Assembly: GCF_011947265.1 (NCBI RefSeq)
Contig: NZ_JAATHD010000004.1
Location: forward strand, 248,001 to 312,000
Length of the DNA stretch: 64,000 bases
Reading direction: 5' to 3'
DNA from: Paenibacillus sp. HB172176
Lineage (GTDB): Bacteria; Bacillota; Bacilli; Paenibacillales; Paenibacillaceae
In this document: one piece after another, positions 27,984 to 36,016 of the stretch
How positions within the stretch are numbered: position 1 is the first letter of the stretch
Layout: each line of letters opens with the position of its first letter
The notes under the pieces: model-generated
Told to the model about the DNA's origin: nothing
Databases searched by the model: none
The model's input: only the letters and a program-made list of their open reading frames with translations
Position numbers and translations under genes: made by a program

Positions 27984-29477
27984 ATGCTTCAACCCAAGCA
28001 ATCAACATTCTGGTTCGTCGCGGGCAGTCAGGGACTGTACGGCGACGATGTATTGTCTCAGGTAGAGCTTAACTCGAAGGAATTGGTTGCCGCACTCGAT
28101 CAGGATGAGCTACTGACCTATCCCCTTCAATTCAAGGCTGTCGTAACGACGCCCGATGCCATTCGCCGCGTCTGTCTGGATGCCAATTCGGACGAGAACT
28201 GCGCGGGCGTCGTCGTCTGGATGCATACGTTCTCGCCGGCCAAGATGTGGATTTCCGGCCTGACGCAGCTCCGAAAGCCGCTATTGCACTTTCATACGCA
28301 GTTCAACCGCGAGATTCCGTGGGACAAGATCGACATGGACTTCATGAATCTGAATCAGGCAGCCCATGGGGATCGCGAATTCGGCTTCATCGGAGCCAGG
28401 CTCGGCATAGCCCGCAAGATCATCGCCGGCCATTGGCAGGAGTCCGGCACGAGAGAGAGAATCGGCTCGTGGATGAGAACGGCTGCCGCTTATACGGAGA
28501 GTCAGACGATGAAGATTGCCCGCTTCGGGGACAACATGCGCTATGTTGCCGTTACGGAAGGCGATAAGGTCGAGGGTCAGATTCGTTTCGGCTGGTCGGT
28601 GAACGGCTACCCGGCAGGAGATCTGGCCGAAAGGGTACAGGATGTCGCAGATGCGCGGGTGAACGAGTTGGTGGACGAATACGAGGAATGCTATGAGTTT
28701 ACCGAGAATGGCAGGACGGAGGGTTCGGTGCGGGAAGCTATCCGGGAACAGGCGCGCATCGAGATTGGCCTGAAGGCGTTCCTGGAGGAAGGCGGCTACA
28801 GCGCCTTCGTTACCAGCTTTCAGGATTTGCACGGGCTGAAGCAGCTGCCGGGACTGGCGGCGCAGCGGCTGATGGCTGCGGGGTACGGCTTCGGCGCGGA
28901 AGGGGATTGGAAGACGGCGGCGCTCGTTCGGCTTATGAAAATAATGGCCGGAAACAAAGGGACCTCATTCATGGAAGATTACACGTACCACATGCAAGAA
29001 GGCAATCACATGGTGCTCGGCTCGCATATGCTGGAGATCTGTCCGACCCTTGCCGCGAGCAAGCCAAGAATTGAAGTTCATCCGCTATTCGTCGGAGGGA
29101 AGGACGATCCGGCCCGTCTCATCTTCAACGGAGCGACCGGCGCAGCGATTAATGCGACCGTTGTCGATCTTGGGGATCGCTTCCGACTGATCGTGAATAA
29201 AGTCGATGCCGTCGCCAATCCGAACAAGATGCCGAATCTGCCGGTTGCCAGCGTGCTGTGGAAGCCGGAGCCGTCCTTGACCGAGGCAGCCGAAGCCTGG
29301 ATTCTTGCGGGAGGGGCCCATCATTTCGGCTTCTCTTACCATGTGACAAGTGAGCAGCTGGCGGATTGGGCGAAGATGTCCGGCGTGGAATGCGTCGTAA
29401 TCGATTCGTCGACAACGATGAAGAGCCTGGACAACGAATTGCGATGGAATGAGCTTTATTATCGTTTTAATCGCTAA
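27984..29477 (+). CDS. araA: L-arabinose isomerase
   Basis: This is a 497-residue protein of AraA length with unmistakable family motifs: FWFVAGSQGLYG at the N-terminus, VVWMHTFSPAKMWI, NLNQAAHGDREFGFIGAR, and the active-site stretch SFMEDYTYHM..GNHMVLGSHMLE, which contains the metal-binding Glu and His residues. AAGGAGG precedes ATG 27984. It converts L-arabinose to L-ribulose; many AraA enzymes also convert D-galactose to D-tagatose. No AraD epimerase or AraB-type ribulokinase is visible beside it; instead it lies with an FGGY kinase and two aldolases, so the physiological substrate may not be arabinose. Confidence 0.95.
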   Translation: MLQPKQSTFWFVAGSQGLYGDDVLSQVELNSKELVAALDQDELLTYPLQFKAVVTTPDAIRRVCLDANSDENCAGVVVWMHTFSPAKMWISGLTQLRKPLLHFHTQFNREIPWDKIDMDFMNLNQAAHGDREFGFIGARLGIARKIIAGHWQESGTRERIGSWMRTAAAYTESQTMKIARFGDNMRYVAVTEGDKVEGQIRFGWSVNGYPAGDLAERVQDVADARVNELVDEYEECYEFTENGRTEGSVREAIREQARIEIGLKAFLEEGGYSAFVTSFQDLHGLKQLPGLAAQRLMAAGYGFGAEGDWKTAALVRLMKIMAGNKGTSFMEDYTYHMQEGNHMVLGSHMLEICPTLAASKPRIEVHPLFVGGKDDPARLIFNGATGAAINATVVDLGDRFRLIVNKVDAVANPNKMPNLPVASVLWKPEPSLTEAAEAWILAGGAHHFGFSYHVTSEQLADWAKMSGVECVVIDSSTTMKSLDNELRWNELYYRFNR

Positions 29478-29521
29478 TGATGTGCAGAATGGGATGAAAC
29501 AACAATCAGGGGGGATTTATT

Positions 29522-30367
29522 TTGAATCGAAAACCACGTCAAAACCGAATGTTCAGCGCGCAGGGGAAATGCTTCGATGTTGCGATTGACCATGGCTTTT
29601 TCAACGAATATACGTTCCTTGCCGGCATCGAAAACATGAAGAACGCCATTGAAACGATTGTGAACGCGGGTCCGGATTGCATTCAGCTCAGCTCGGGCCA
29701 GGCTCGATTGCTACAGGAAATTCCAGGGAAGCAGAAGCCCGGACTTGTGCTGCGGACGGATGCCGCAAATATATACGGTACCGAGCTTCCACGATTCTTA
29801 TTCAGCGAATTGGTCCATCGTGCGGTTGAGCAGGCCGTTCAGCTCGATGCGGTTGCGGTATGCGTGAATTTGCTCTTGCTTCCGGGTCAGCCGGAGCTGC
29901 ATCATCAATGCGTCCGCAATATCGCAGCGCTGAAGACTGAATGCGACAAGTACGGCATGACGCTGATGGTCGAGCCGCTCGTCATGCTGCCGAACGAAGC
30001 CAAGGGAGGCTACATGGTGGATGGCGATATTCGGAAGATTATGCCGCTCGTTCGGCAAGCCGTCGAGCTTGGAGCCGATGTCATTAAAGCCGATCCTTGC
30101 GACGATGTTCGGGAATACGGCAGGGTAATCGAGGTGGCATCGGGCATTCCGGTGTTGGTGCGCGGCGGCGGAAGAGCAAGCGACGAGGAAATTATGGAAC
30201 GCACGGTCGAGCTTATGAATCAGGGCGCATCCGGCATCGTCTATGGACGGAATGTGATTCAGCATCCGAATCCGGCAGGGATGACGAAAGCGTTGATGCA
30301 GATCGTCCATCATGGCGCCTCGGCCGAACAAGCGCTTGATAGCTTGAAGGGAGACGAAGCCCGATGA
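29522..30367 (+). CDS. DhnA/LacD-type class I aldolase
   Basis: This 281-residue TIM-barrel protein has the Schiff-base lysine motif ADVIKADPCDD and the phosphate-binding GGGRASDEEIMERTVEL and GIVYGRNVIQHPNP, typical of the class I fructose-bisphosphate aldolase / DeoC-LacD group. It also has VDVAIDHG-like FDVAIDHGFF at the N-terminus. The start is TTG 29522 after AGGGGGGA. Such enzymes cleave fructose-, tagatose- or sulfo-sugar phosphates. Two unrelated aldolases in one operon suggest either two substrates or stereoisomeric intermediates. The stop overlaps the next gene by 4 bp (ATGA). Confidence 0.85.
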   Translation: MNRKPRQNRMFSAQGKCFDVAIDHGFFNEYTFLAGIENMKNAIETIVNAGPDCIQLSSGQARLLQEIPGKQKPGLVLRTDAANIYGTELPRFLFSELVHRAVEQAVQLDAVAVCVNLLLLPGQPELHHQCVRNIAALKTECDKYGMTLMVEPLVMLPNEAKGGYMVDGDIRKIMPLVRQAVELGADVIKADPCDDVREYGRVIEVASGIPVLVRGGGRASDEEIMERTVELMNQGASGIVYGRNVIQHPNPAGMTKALMQIVHHGASAEQALDSLKGDEAR

Positions 30368-31515
30368 GCAAGAGGATCATTCGCTTCGGCGTAATCGGCT
30401 GCGGTCTTATGGGCAAGGAATTCGCCAGCGCGGCGGCCAGATGGTGCCATCTTACCTCTGTCAACTTCGAGCCGAGCATCGTAGCGGTATGCGATGCGAA
30501 TCCTGCGGCGGCCGAGTGGTTCAAGGAGCAGGTTCCTTCCGTGGAGCGGGCATATGCGGATTATCGCGAGCTGCTTGCGGATTCGGCTGTCGATGCGGTG
30601 TACTGCGCCGTTCCCCATAATCTGCATGCGCAGATTTATGTCGACATTATTAACGCAGGCAAGCATCTGCTTGGCGAGAAGCCTTTCGGCATGGATCTGG
30701 AAGCGAACGCCGCCATTCAGGCGGCGCTGGAGGTGAATCCGGATGTCATCGTCCGCAGTTCGTCCGAGTTTCCGTTCTTTCCCGGCGCCCAGCAAATCGT
30801 GCAGTGGGTGAAGGAGGGGCGCTTCGGCAAGATCATCGAAGTTGAAGCTGGATTCTGGCATTCGAGCGATCTCGATCCTACCAAGCCGATCAACTGGAAG
30901 CGCCGCATTGCGACGAACGGCGAATACGGCTGCATGGGCGACCTGGGTCTTCATGTGCTGCATCTTCCGCTTCGCTTCGGCTGGAAGCCTTCGAGCGTTC
31001 GCTCGCTATTGTCGAAGATCGTCGACGAGCGTCCGGACGGCAGAGGAGGCGTCGCACCGTGCGAAACATGGGACAACGCGATTCTCGCTTGCGAGGTAGA
31101 GGGCAACGGCTCGCGCTTTCCGATGCTACTGTCCATGAAGCGGATCGCTCCGGGTCATGCCAATACATGGTTTATCCGCATTCAAGGCACGGCCTTCTCC
31201 GCCGAGTTCACGACTAAGAATCCCAAGCAGGCGGCTTCGCTGCCGTACGAGCCGGGCTGCCCGCAAGCATGGCATGTCGTTGACGCTCCGTATCGTTCGG
31301 CCTATGACACCATTACCGGCGGCATTTTCGAATTCGGCTTCTCCGATTCCATTCTGCAGATGTGGGCCGCCTTCTGCGACGAAGTGGCGAACGGCGAGAA
31401 GATGCGTCAGCCGTTTAAGTGCGCGCTGCCGGAAGAAGCGGCCGCCAGCCATCGCGTCTTCACGGCTGCGCTTGAGTCTGAACGCACTGGACAGACGATT
31501 TCTATCGACTGGTAG
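30364..31515 (+). CDS. Gfo/Idh/MocA-family NAD(P)-dependent oxidoreductase
   Basis: This 383-residue protein has an N-terminal Rossmann fold (FGVIGCGLMGKEFASAAA), the family motif GEKPFGMD with catalytic Lys, and a C-terminal alpha/beta substrate domain containing CMGDLGLHVLHLPL, which holds the catalytic Asp/His pair. It is translationally coupled to the aldolase gene. Members oxidise or epimerise sugars and sugar acids. Its role in the aldolase/isomerase block may be oxidation of the sugar at C1 or C3 or processing of a modified sugar. Confidence 0.9.
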   Translation: MSKRIIRFGVIGCGLMGKEFASAAARWCHLTSVNFEPSIVAVCDANPAAAEWFKEQVPSVERAYADYRELLADSAVDAVYCAVPHNLHAQIYVDIINAGKHLLGEKPFGMDLEANAAIQAALEVNPDVIVRSSSEFPFFPGAQQIVQWVKEGRFGKIIEVEAGFWHSSDLDPTKPINWKRRIATNGEYGCMGDLGLHVLHLPLRFGWKPSSVRSLLSKIVDERPDGRGGVAPCETWDNAILACEVEGNGSRFPMLLSMKRIAPGHANTWFIRIQGTAFSAEFTTKNPKQAASLPYEPGCPQAWHVVDAPYRSAYDTITGGIFEFGFSDSILQMWAAFCDEVANGEKMRQPFKCALPEEAAASHRVFTAALESERTGQTISIDW

Positions 31516-31675
31516 ATTTGGATCGGTATTGATTGGTAGATTGGGGTTGGGCTAGGTGGAACGCAGGAAAAGGGTCCCTGTTCGGAGACCCGGTTTCATT
31601 ATGCTATTTTTATAATTAAGATTGAAGGGTTTACAGCACGGGAGGGATTGGGACAAGGCGGTTACAAGAGGATGG

Positions 31676-31720
31676 AGAGCCCGGTTTCATCGTCGCATTG
31701 ACGATGGAGCGGGCTCTTTG
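31676..31720 (+). terminator. Stem-loop terminator after the sugar-catabolic operon
   Basis: AGAGCCCG (31676-31683) pairs with CGGGCTCT (31710-31717), and an inner stem CATCGTC/GACGATG extends the hairpin; TTTGC follows. A weaker GGGTC/GACCC hairpin lies at about 31575-31594. Confidence 0.65.
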
Positions 31721-31752
31721 CTATAGTCGAAGCACTAGAGGGGAGAGAGAAG

Positions 31753-32592
31753 ATGAGAATCACTTTTATTGGCATAATCCTGGGCATAGTCGTTCTCATG
31801 TCGGCCTGCAGCGAGCAGCCAAGCAGCGCGACAGACAACAAACAGCCCCATGCATCGTCCAATACGGCGGAGACCTTGAAGGCGGAGGAGTCAGTCGATC
31901 CAGTCCCAGTCGAGTCGGTAAAACCAGTTGAATCTGTAGAACCAACAGCATCCGCTGGAACGGAGGAGTCTTCCACTGATGGGAAAGAGGCGGCAGGCGA
32001 TGACTTCAGTGCCATCCTCCCGCAGGGCTGGCATCTGCTCGAATCGCCGCCGGGCACGCCCGTTATGATCGAAGGCGATTTGAACAAAGACGGCATTGAC
32101 GATATCGCGGCTGTCATCGAGAAGTTGGAGTCCGAAGAAGGAGCGGCGCCATCTCGTTCGTTGCTAATCGCCCTTGGAACGACAGCTGAAACCTATGAGC
32201 TCTCTGTCATAGCGGAGAACGCCATTCTGAGCGCGGACGAAGGCGGCGTCTGGGGCGATCCGTTCGAGAGCATCGCGATTGACAGAGGCTCGATTGTCGT
32301 CAGCCATTATGGCGGAAGCAACTGGAGATGGTACAGCCGCTATCGCTTCCGTTATCAGGATGAGGACTGGTATCTCATCGGCGCAACCTCGGGATCCTAC
32401 AATACTGGCGCAACGACCATCGAAAATTCGGATGAGGAGGATTATAATCTGCTGACCGGGGACTTCTCGATCAGAAGAATGGGCGATGACGGCAAGACGA
32501 CCACGGAAACCGGCAGAGGAGAGACGCATCCCCTTATTTCGTTAAAAGAATTCGACATCCGCTCATCAGATCCGTTGGGTATGAGGAGTTAA
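31753..32592 (+). CDS. Lipoprotein of unknown function
   Basis: This 279-residue secreted lipoprotein has signal peptide MRITFIGIILGIVVLMSAC (lipidation at Cys19) and a low-complexity Ser/Val/Glu/Thr tether (about residues 22-75). The globular part contains GDLNKDGIDDIAAVIE, a Dxx(x)DG calcium-loop motif like those in FG-GAP/VCBS proteins, and a second region SIAIDRGSIVVSHYGGSNWRW. The start is ATG behind GGGGAGAGAG. It stands alone between two terminators, so its role is not shown by context. Confidence 0.8.
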   Translation: MRITFIGIILGIVVLMSACSEQPSSATDNKQPHASSNTAETLKAEESVDPVPVESVKPVESVEPTASAGTEESSTDGKEAAGDDFSAILPQGWHLLESPPGTPVMIEGDLNKDGIDDIAAVIEKLESEEGAAPSRSLLIALGTTAETYELSVIAENAILSADEGGVWGDPFESIAIDRGSIVVSHYGGSNWRWYSRYRFRYQDEDWYLIGATSGSYNTGATTIENSDEEDYNLLTGDFSIRRMGDDGKTTTETGRGETHPLISLKEFDIRSSDPLGMRS

Positions 32593-32617
32593 TCGTATAC
32601 CCGTACAAGAATATTGG

Positions 32618-32652
32618 AGCTCCCCTTGCTTTCGTGAGGGGAGCTTTACTAT
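32618..32652 (+). terminator. Rho-independent terminator after the lipoprotein gene
   Basis: AGCTCCCCT (32618-32626) pairs with AGGGGAGCT (32637-32645), followed by TTACTATTTC. Confidence 0.75.
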
Positions 32653-32693
32653 TTCACTAAACAATTTTCAGTCCCATCGAATTATGATTTTCA

Positions 32694-32723
32694 AGTAAAA
32701 AATGCGATATCAAAAGTAAGAAA
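32694..32723 (+). promoter_or_regulatory. Likely AraC/YesN-type activator site (21-bp direct repeat) before the second transport operon
   Basis: AGTAAAAAA (32694-32702) is repeated as AGTAAGAAA exactly 21 bp on (32715-32723). The same arrangement occurs before the binding-protein gene (38583 and 38604), and both are followed by a related GCGRTTACA (32750 and 38638). AraC-type dimers bind direct repeats two helix turns apart. The -10 region is probably GATATT (32773-32778); no good -35 is visible, as expected for an activated promoter. Confidence 0.6.
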
Positions 32724-32796
32724 AGGCAGATTTAATGAAAGAATGGCAGCGGTTACACTATCAATACAAGTTGATATTTAACGGAGGTGCCTTGTA

Positions 32797-33774
32797 TTGA
32801 ACAACTCGACAGCTGTTGGAAAGAGCCCGCTTGCTGCTGCGAAGAAAAGAGGACAAAGCAAACACACAAGACGTGAAAGCAAACGATTCAAATGGTGCTA
32901 TTTATTCATTTTTCCGCAGCTTATCTTGTTTGCTGTATTTACGATCTATCCGATCGTTATGAGTTATGTTTACAGTTTTTACGAATATGACGGGTTCGGA
33001 CCTCTCAAAGATTTCATTGGATTCGAAAATTTCACTATGCTGGTCAACGATCCTTTGTTTTGGAACGCATTTAAACACAGCTTTATTTTTATGTTGGGAA
33101 TGGTGTTGGTGCAAGTACCCTTGGCGCTGCTTTTGGCCATTTTATTGAATGCGGCTTGGTTGAAGGGGAAGTCATTTTACCGGACGATCTTCTTCTTGCC
33201 TGTTATTACCACCACTGCGGTTGTCGGTCTGGTGATGCGCTTTATATTCGGGGCTTACAAAGGAGCGCTGAATGAGGCCTTGATCAATCTGCATCTATTG
33301 GATCATCCGATTGATTGGGTTGGATCGTCTGATACCGCGTTAGTGGTTGTCATGGTCGTTGGAATATGGAAAACCCTGGGCATGAAAATGATTTATTGGC
33401 TGGCAGGACTGCAGTCATTGCCAAAGGAGCTGTACGAAGCCGCCAAGGTGGATGGAGCCAGCAGCATTCAGACCTTGCGAAAGATCACCATCCCTTTGTT
33501 ATTGCCAATCGGCAGTGTGATTATTCTATTGGCTGCTGTCAACGCTCTCCATATGTTCGATCTGGTCAAATCTATGACTGAGGGAGGCCCTGCCTACGCC
33601 ACCGATATGGTCGATGTCTATGTATATCGCAACGCTTTCGCGCCTGAGAGCGGCCAAGCAAGAGTAGGGTTCGCGGCTGCGGCGGGTGTTTTTTACGGAG
33701 TGGCAGTGCTAGTAGTATCCCTTGTATTCGGTTTATTGATCAAGAAGACCGGCGGCAAAACGACCTCTCACTAA
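32797..33774 (+). CDS. Sugar ABC transporter permease, MalF/UgpA type
   Basis: This 325-residue membrane protein has a basic N-terminus (residues 1-35), about six helices, and the permease loop EAAKVDGASSIQTLRKITIPLL (shown in part; near residue 215), typical of CUT1 transporters. LFAVFTIYPIVMSYVYSF is the characteristic first helix. The start is TTG 32797 with GGAGGTG 7 bp upstream. It pairs with the next permease. The operon also carries a sulfatase and, further down, a sensor kinase, a regulator, the binding protein and further sulfatases, so the imported sugar is probably sulfated. No ATPase gene is present. Confidence 0.93.
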   Translation: MNNSTAVGKSPLAAAKKRGQSKHTRRESKRFKWCYLFIFPQLILFAVFTIYPIVMSYVYSFYEYDGFGPLKDFIGFENFTMLVNDPLFWNAFKHSFIFMLGMVLVQVPLALLLAILLNAAWLKGKSFYRTIFFLPVITTTAVVGLVMRFIFGAYKGALNEALINLHLLDHPIDWVGSSDTALVVVMVVGIWKTLGMKMIYWLAGLQSLPKELYEAAKVDGASSIQTLRKITIPLLLPIGSVIILLAAVNALHMFDLVKSMTEGGPAYATDMVDVYVYRNAFAPESGQARVGFAAAAGVFYGVAVLVVSLVFGLLIKKTGGKTTSH

Positions 33775-33789
33775 AAGGAGTTGTAAATC

Positions 33790-34638
33790 ATGCATGTACT
33801 CATGAAATTAATAAGAAAATCGCCTGGAGCCTATTTAACCCATTTTGTAATGATCGCAACAGGTTTGATATGGATTTATCCGTTCATATGGATGATTACA
33901 GCTTCATTTAAAACCAACGCGGAATACATTTCGGAAGGGGCGGGATTAATTCCTCACAAAATCCAATTTGGAAATTATTTCAGAGCATGGGAGACGGCTA
34001 ATTTCTCCGTATACTTCATTAATTCTGTGATTGTTACGTTATGCACGGTACTGGCTGTAATCGTGGTGTGCTCATTAACCGGATACGTTCTGGGGAGATA
34101 TCCCTTTCCAGGGAAAATGCTGTTTATCGTGTTGATTACAGCAACGATGTTCATGCCAAAAGGCTTTACCTTGATTCCGGTTTACACGCTAATTAATTCA
34201 ATGGGTTTGAATAATTCATTATCAGGTGTCATATTAGCTGAAATCGGAAGTGCCCATGTCTTGTTCATCCTTCTCTTTACGGCTCATTTCCGCGGATTGC
34301 CCAGAGACTTGGAGGAAGCTGCGGAAGTGGATGGTTACGGATTTATACGAACGTTCTTTTCCGTTATGCTGCCATTATCTAAACCGATCATTGCTACTAC
34401 AGGAATCATGCAATTCATGTACAGCTGGAATTCCTTTCTGATCCCGCTGGTATTCACTCTTCAGAATGAGAAGATACGCACGCTAGGCGTAGGCATGTAC
34501 CAATTCGTAGGAGAGAATAGTGTGGATTGGGTTGGAATGGCTGCTGGGGCTTGTATTTCTTTGATTCCGATTATTCTGGTATTTATTTTCTTTCAGAAAT
34601 ATTTTGTTGAGGGCGTTGCAGGAGCGGTTAAGGGATAG
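33790..34638 (+). CDS. Sugar ABC transporter permease, MalG/UgpE type
   Basis: This 282-residue membrane protein has the CUT1 loop DLEEAAEVDGYGFIRTFFSV (about residues 175-194), LPLSKPIIATTGI, and the C-terminal QKYFVEGVAGAVKG that marks MalG-type permeases. It follows its partner by 15 bp, with AAAGGAG before the ATG. It forms the membrane channel with the preceding gene product. Confidence 0.93.
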   Translation: MHVLMKLIRKSPGAYLTHFVMIATGLIWIYPFIWMITASFKTNAEYISEGAGLIPHKIQFGNYFRAWETANFSVYFINSVIVTLCTVLAVIVVCSLTGYVLGRYPFPGKMLFIVLITATMFMPKGFTLIPVYTLINSMGLNNSLSGVILAEIGSAHVLFILLFTAHFRGLPRDLEEAAEVDGYGFIRTFFSVMLPLSKPIIATTGIMQFMYSWNSFLIPLVFTLQNEKIRTLGVGMYQFVGENSVDWVGMAAGACISLIPIILVFIFFQKYFVEGVAGAVKG

Positions 34639-34691
34639 AACTTGCTAATTAAATAGAGATAAGTGAAAATAAAACCTCGGAGGATGAAAAA

Positions 34692-35975
34692 ATGAACATC
34701 ATATACATGCATACCCATGATACGGGAAGATACATCTCCCCCTACGGCGTGGCGGCGCCAACTCCCAACTTGATGAAGTTCGCAAGAGAAGGCGTACTAT
34801 TCCGAAACGCATTCTGTGCCGGGCCTACTTGTTCGCCGAGCAGAGCGGCGTTGTTGACTGGAATGACTCCCCATTCTGCGGGGATGATCGGACTTGCGCA
34901 TCGCGGCTTCCAAATGGAGGACTATAGTCGACATCTGACGCAATTTTTGAACGGAAACGGATATGAAACCGTTCTATGCGGCATTCAGCACGAGGCCCCT
35001 CAGGCCGAAATGATAGGCTATTCAAAAATTATTGGAGATCAAAACTTTGATATGAAAGTGTTTGAATTTGATTCTGTCAATTGGGACACCAATAATGCAA
35101 GAGCAGCTGCAGACTTTATTAAAGATCGTGAGAATAAGGAGCAGCCATTCTTTCTTTCGTTCGGCATGTTTAATACACATCTGAATTTTCCGGATGCCGC
35201 GGTGGACATTAATCCGGATTATCTGGACGTTCCTTACCCGCTTCATGACAATGCGCAAGCCAGGAGCTTTATGGCCCAGTACATGACCTCAGTCCGAACG
35301 GCAGATACTTGCGTAGGATTCGTCCTGGATGCAGTAGCACAGGCAGGGATTGAAGAAGAAACGTTAATCATCTTTACAACCGATCATGGCTTGCCGTTTC
35401 CTCGCATGAAATGCACGCTTTATGATACGGGAATCGGCGTTTCCTTGATCATGAGGTTGCCGAGTGGGCTGGCTGGCGGGGAAGTGGTTGATGCGATGGT
35501 GTCTCATCTTGACCTGTTTCCTACAATTTGCGATTTGGCGGGCATGAACAAGCCTGATTGGCTTCAAGGCCAATCCTTGCTTCCGATACTGAACAAGCAA
35601 ACGGACCGCGTGCGGGATGAATTGTTTGCCGAGGTCACCTATCATGCCGGATATGAACCCATGCGTTGTATCCGAACCGAGAGGTACAAGCTTATTCGTT
35701 ATTATGATACACATGACCGATACGTGCATGTGAATATGGATCAAAGCCCATTGAAATCCTTTGTGGAGGAGAACGGCTTTTTTGAAATGGACAGACCGAG
35801 GGAATTGCTGTTTGATTTGTATATGGATCCGCTTGAAAAAGTGAATTTGTACGGGCGCGAAGAGATCGGCGGCATTCAGAATGAGTTGGATCAGGGTTTA
35901 AGGAAATGGATGGAGCAGACACATGATCCTTTGTTGAAGGGCCAAGTACCAAAGCCTGATAGCGCGACAGTATAG
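34692..35975 (+). CDS. Family S1 sulfatase (CSPSR)
   Basis: This 427-residue sulfatase has the canonical active site CSPSRAALLTG (formylglycine precursor Cys47), an N-terminal MNIIYMHTHDTGRY where family members bind calcium, and the second motif TTDHGLPFPRMK. LFDLYMDPLEKVNL near the end is typical. There is no signal peptide, so it probably acts after import. CGGAGGA precedes the ATG. It is unusually close to N-sulfoglucosamine sulfohydrolase-like proteins in its short form, but the substrate cannot be assigned. Confidence 0.9.
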   Translation: MNIIYMHTHDTGRYISPYGVAAPTPNLMKFAREGVLFRNAFCAGPTCSPSRAALLTGMTPHSAGMIGLAHRGFQMEDYSRHLTQFLNGNGYETVLCGIQHEAPQAEMIGYSKIIGDQNFDMKVFEFDSVNWDTNNARAAADFIKDRENKEQPFFLSFGMFNTHLNFPDAAVDINPDYLDVPYPLHDNAQARSFMAQYMTSVRTADTCVGFVLDAVAQAGIEEETLIIFTTDHGLPFPRMKCTLYDTGIGVSLIMRLPSGLAGGEVVDAMVSHLDLFPTICDLAGMNKPDWLQGQSLLPILNKQTDRVRDELFAEVTYHAGYEPMRCIRTERYKLIRYYDTHDRYVHVNMDQSPLKSFVEENGFFEMDRPRELLFDLYMDPLEKVNLYGREEIGGIQNELDQGLRKWMEQTHDPLLKGQVPKPDSATV

Positions 35976-36016
35976 CAGGAGCTGCCGTTCCGTGGTCGGC
36001 AGAGAAGGAGGCAATC

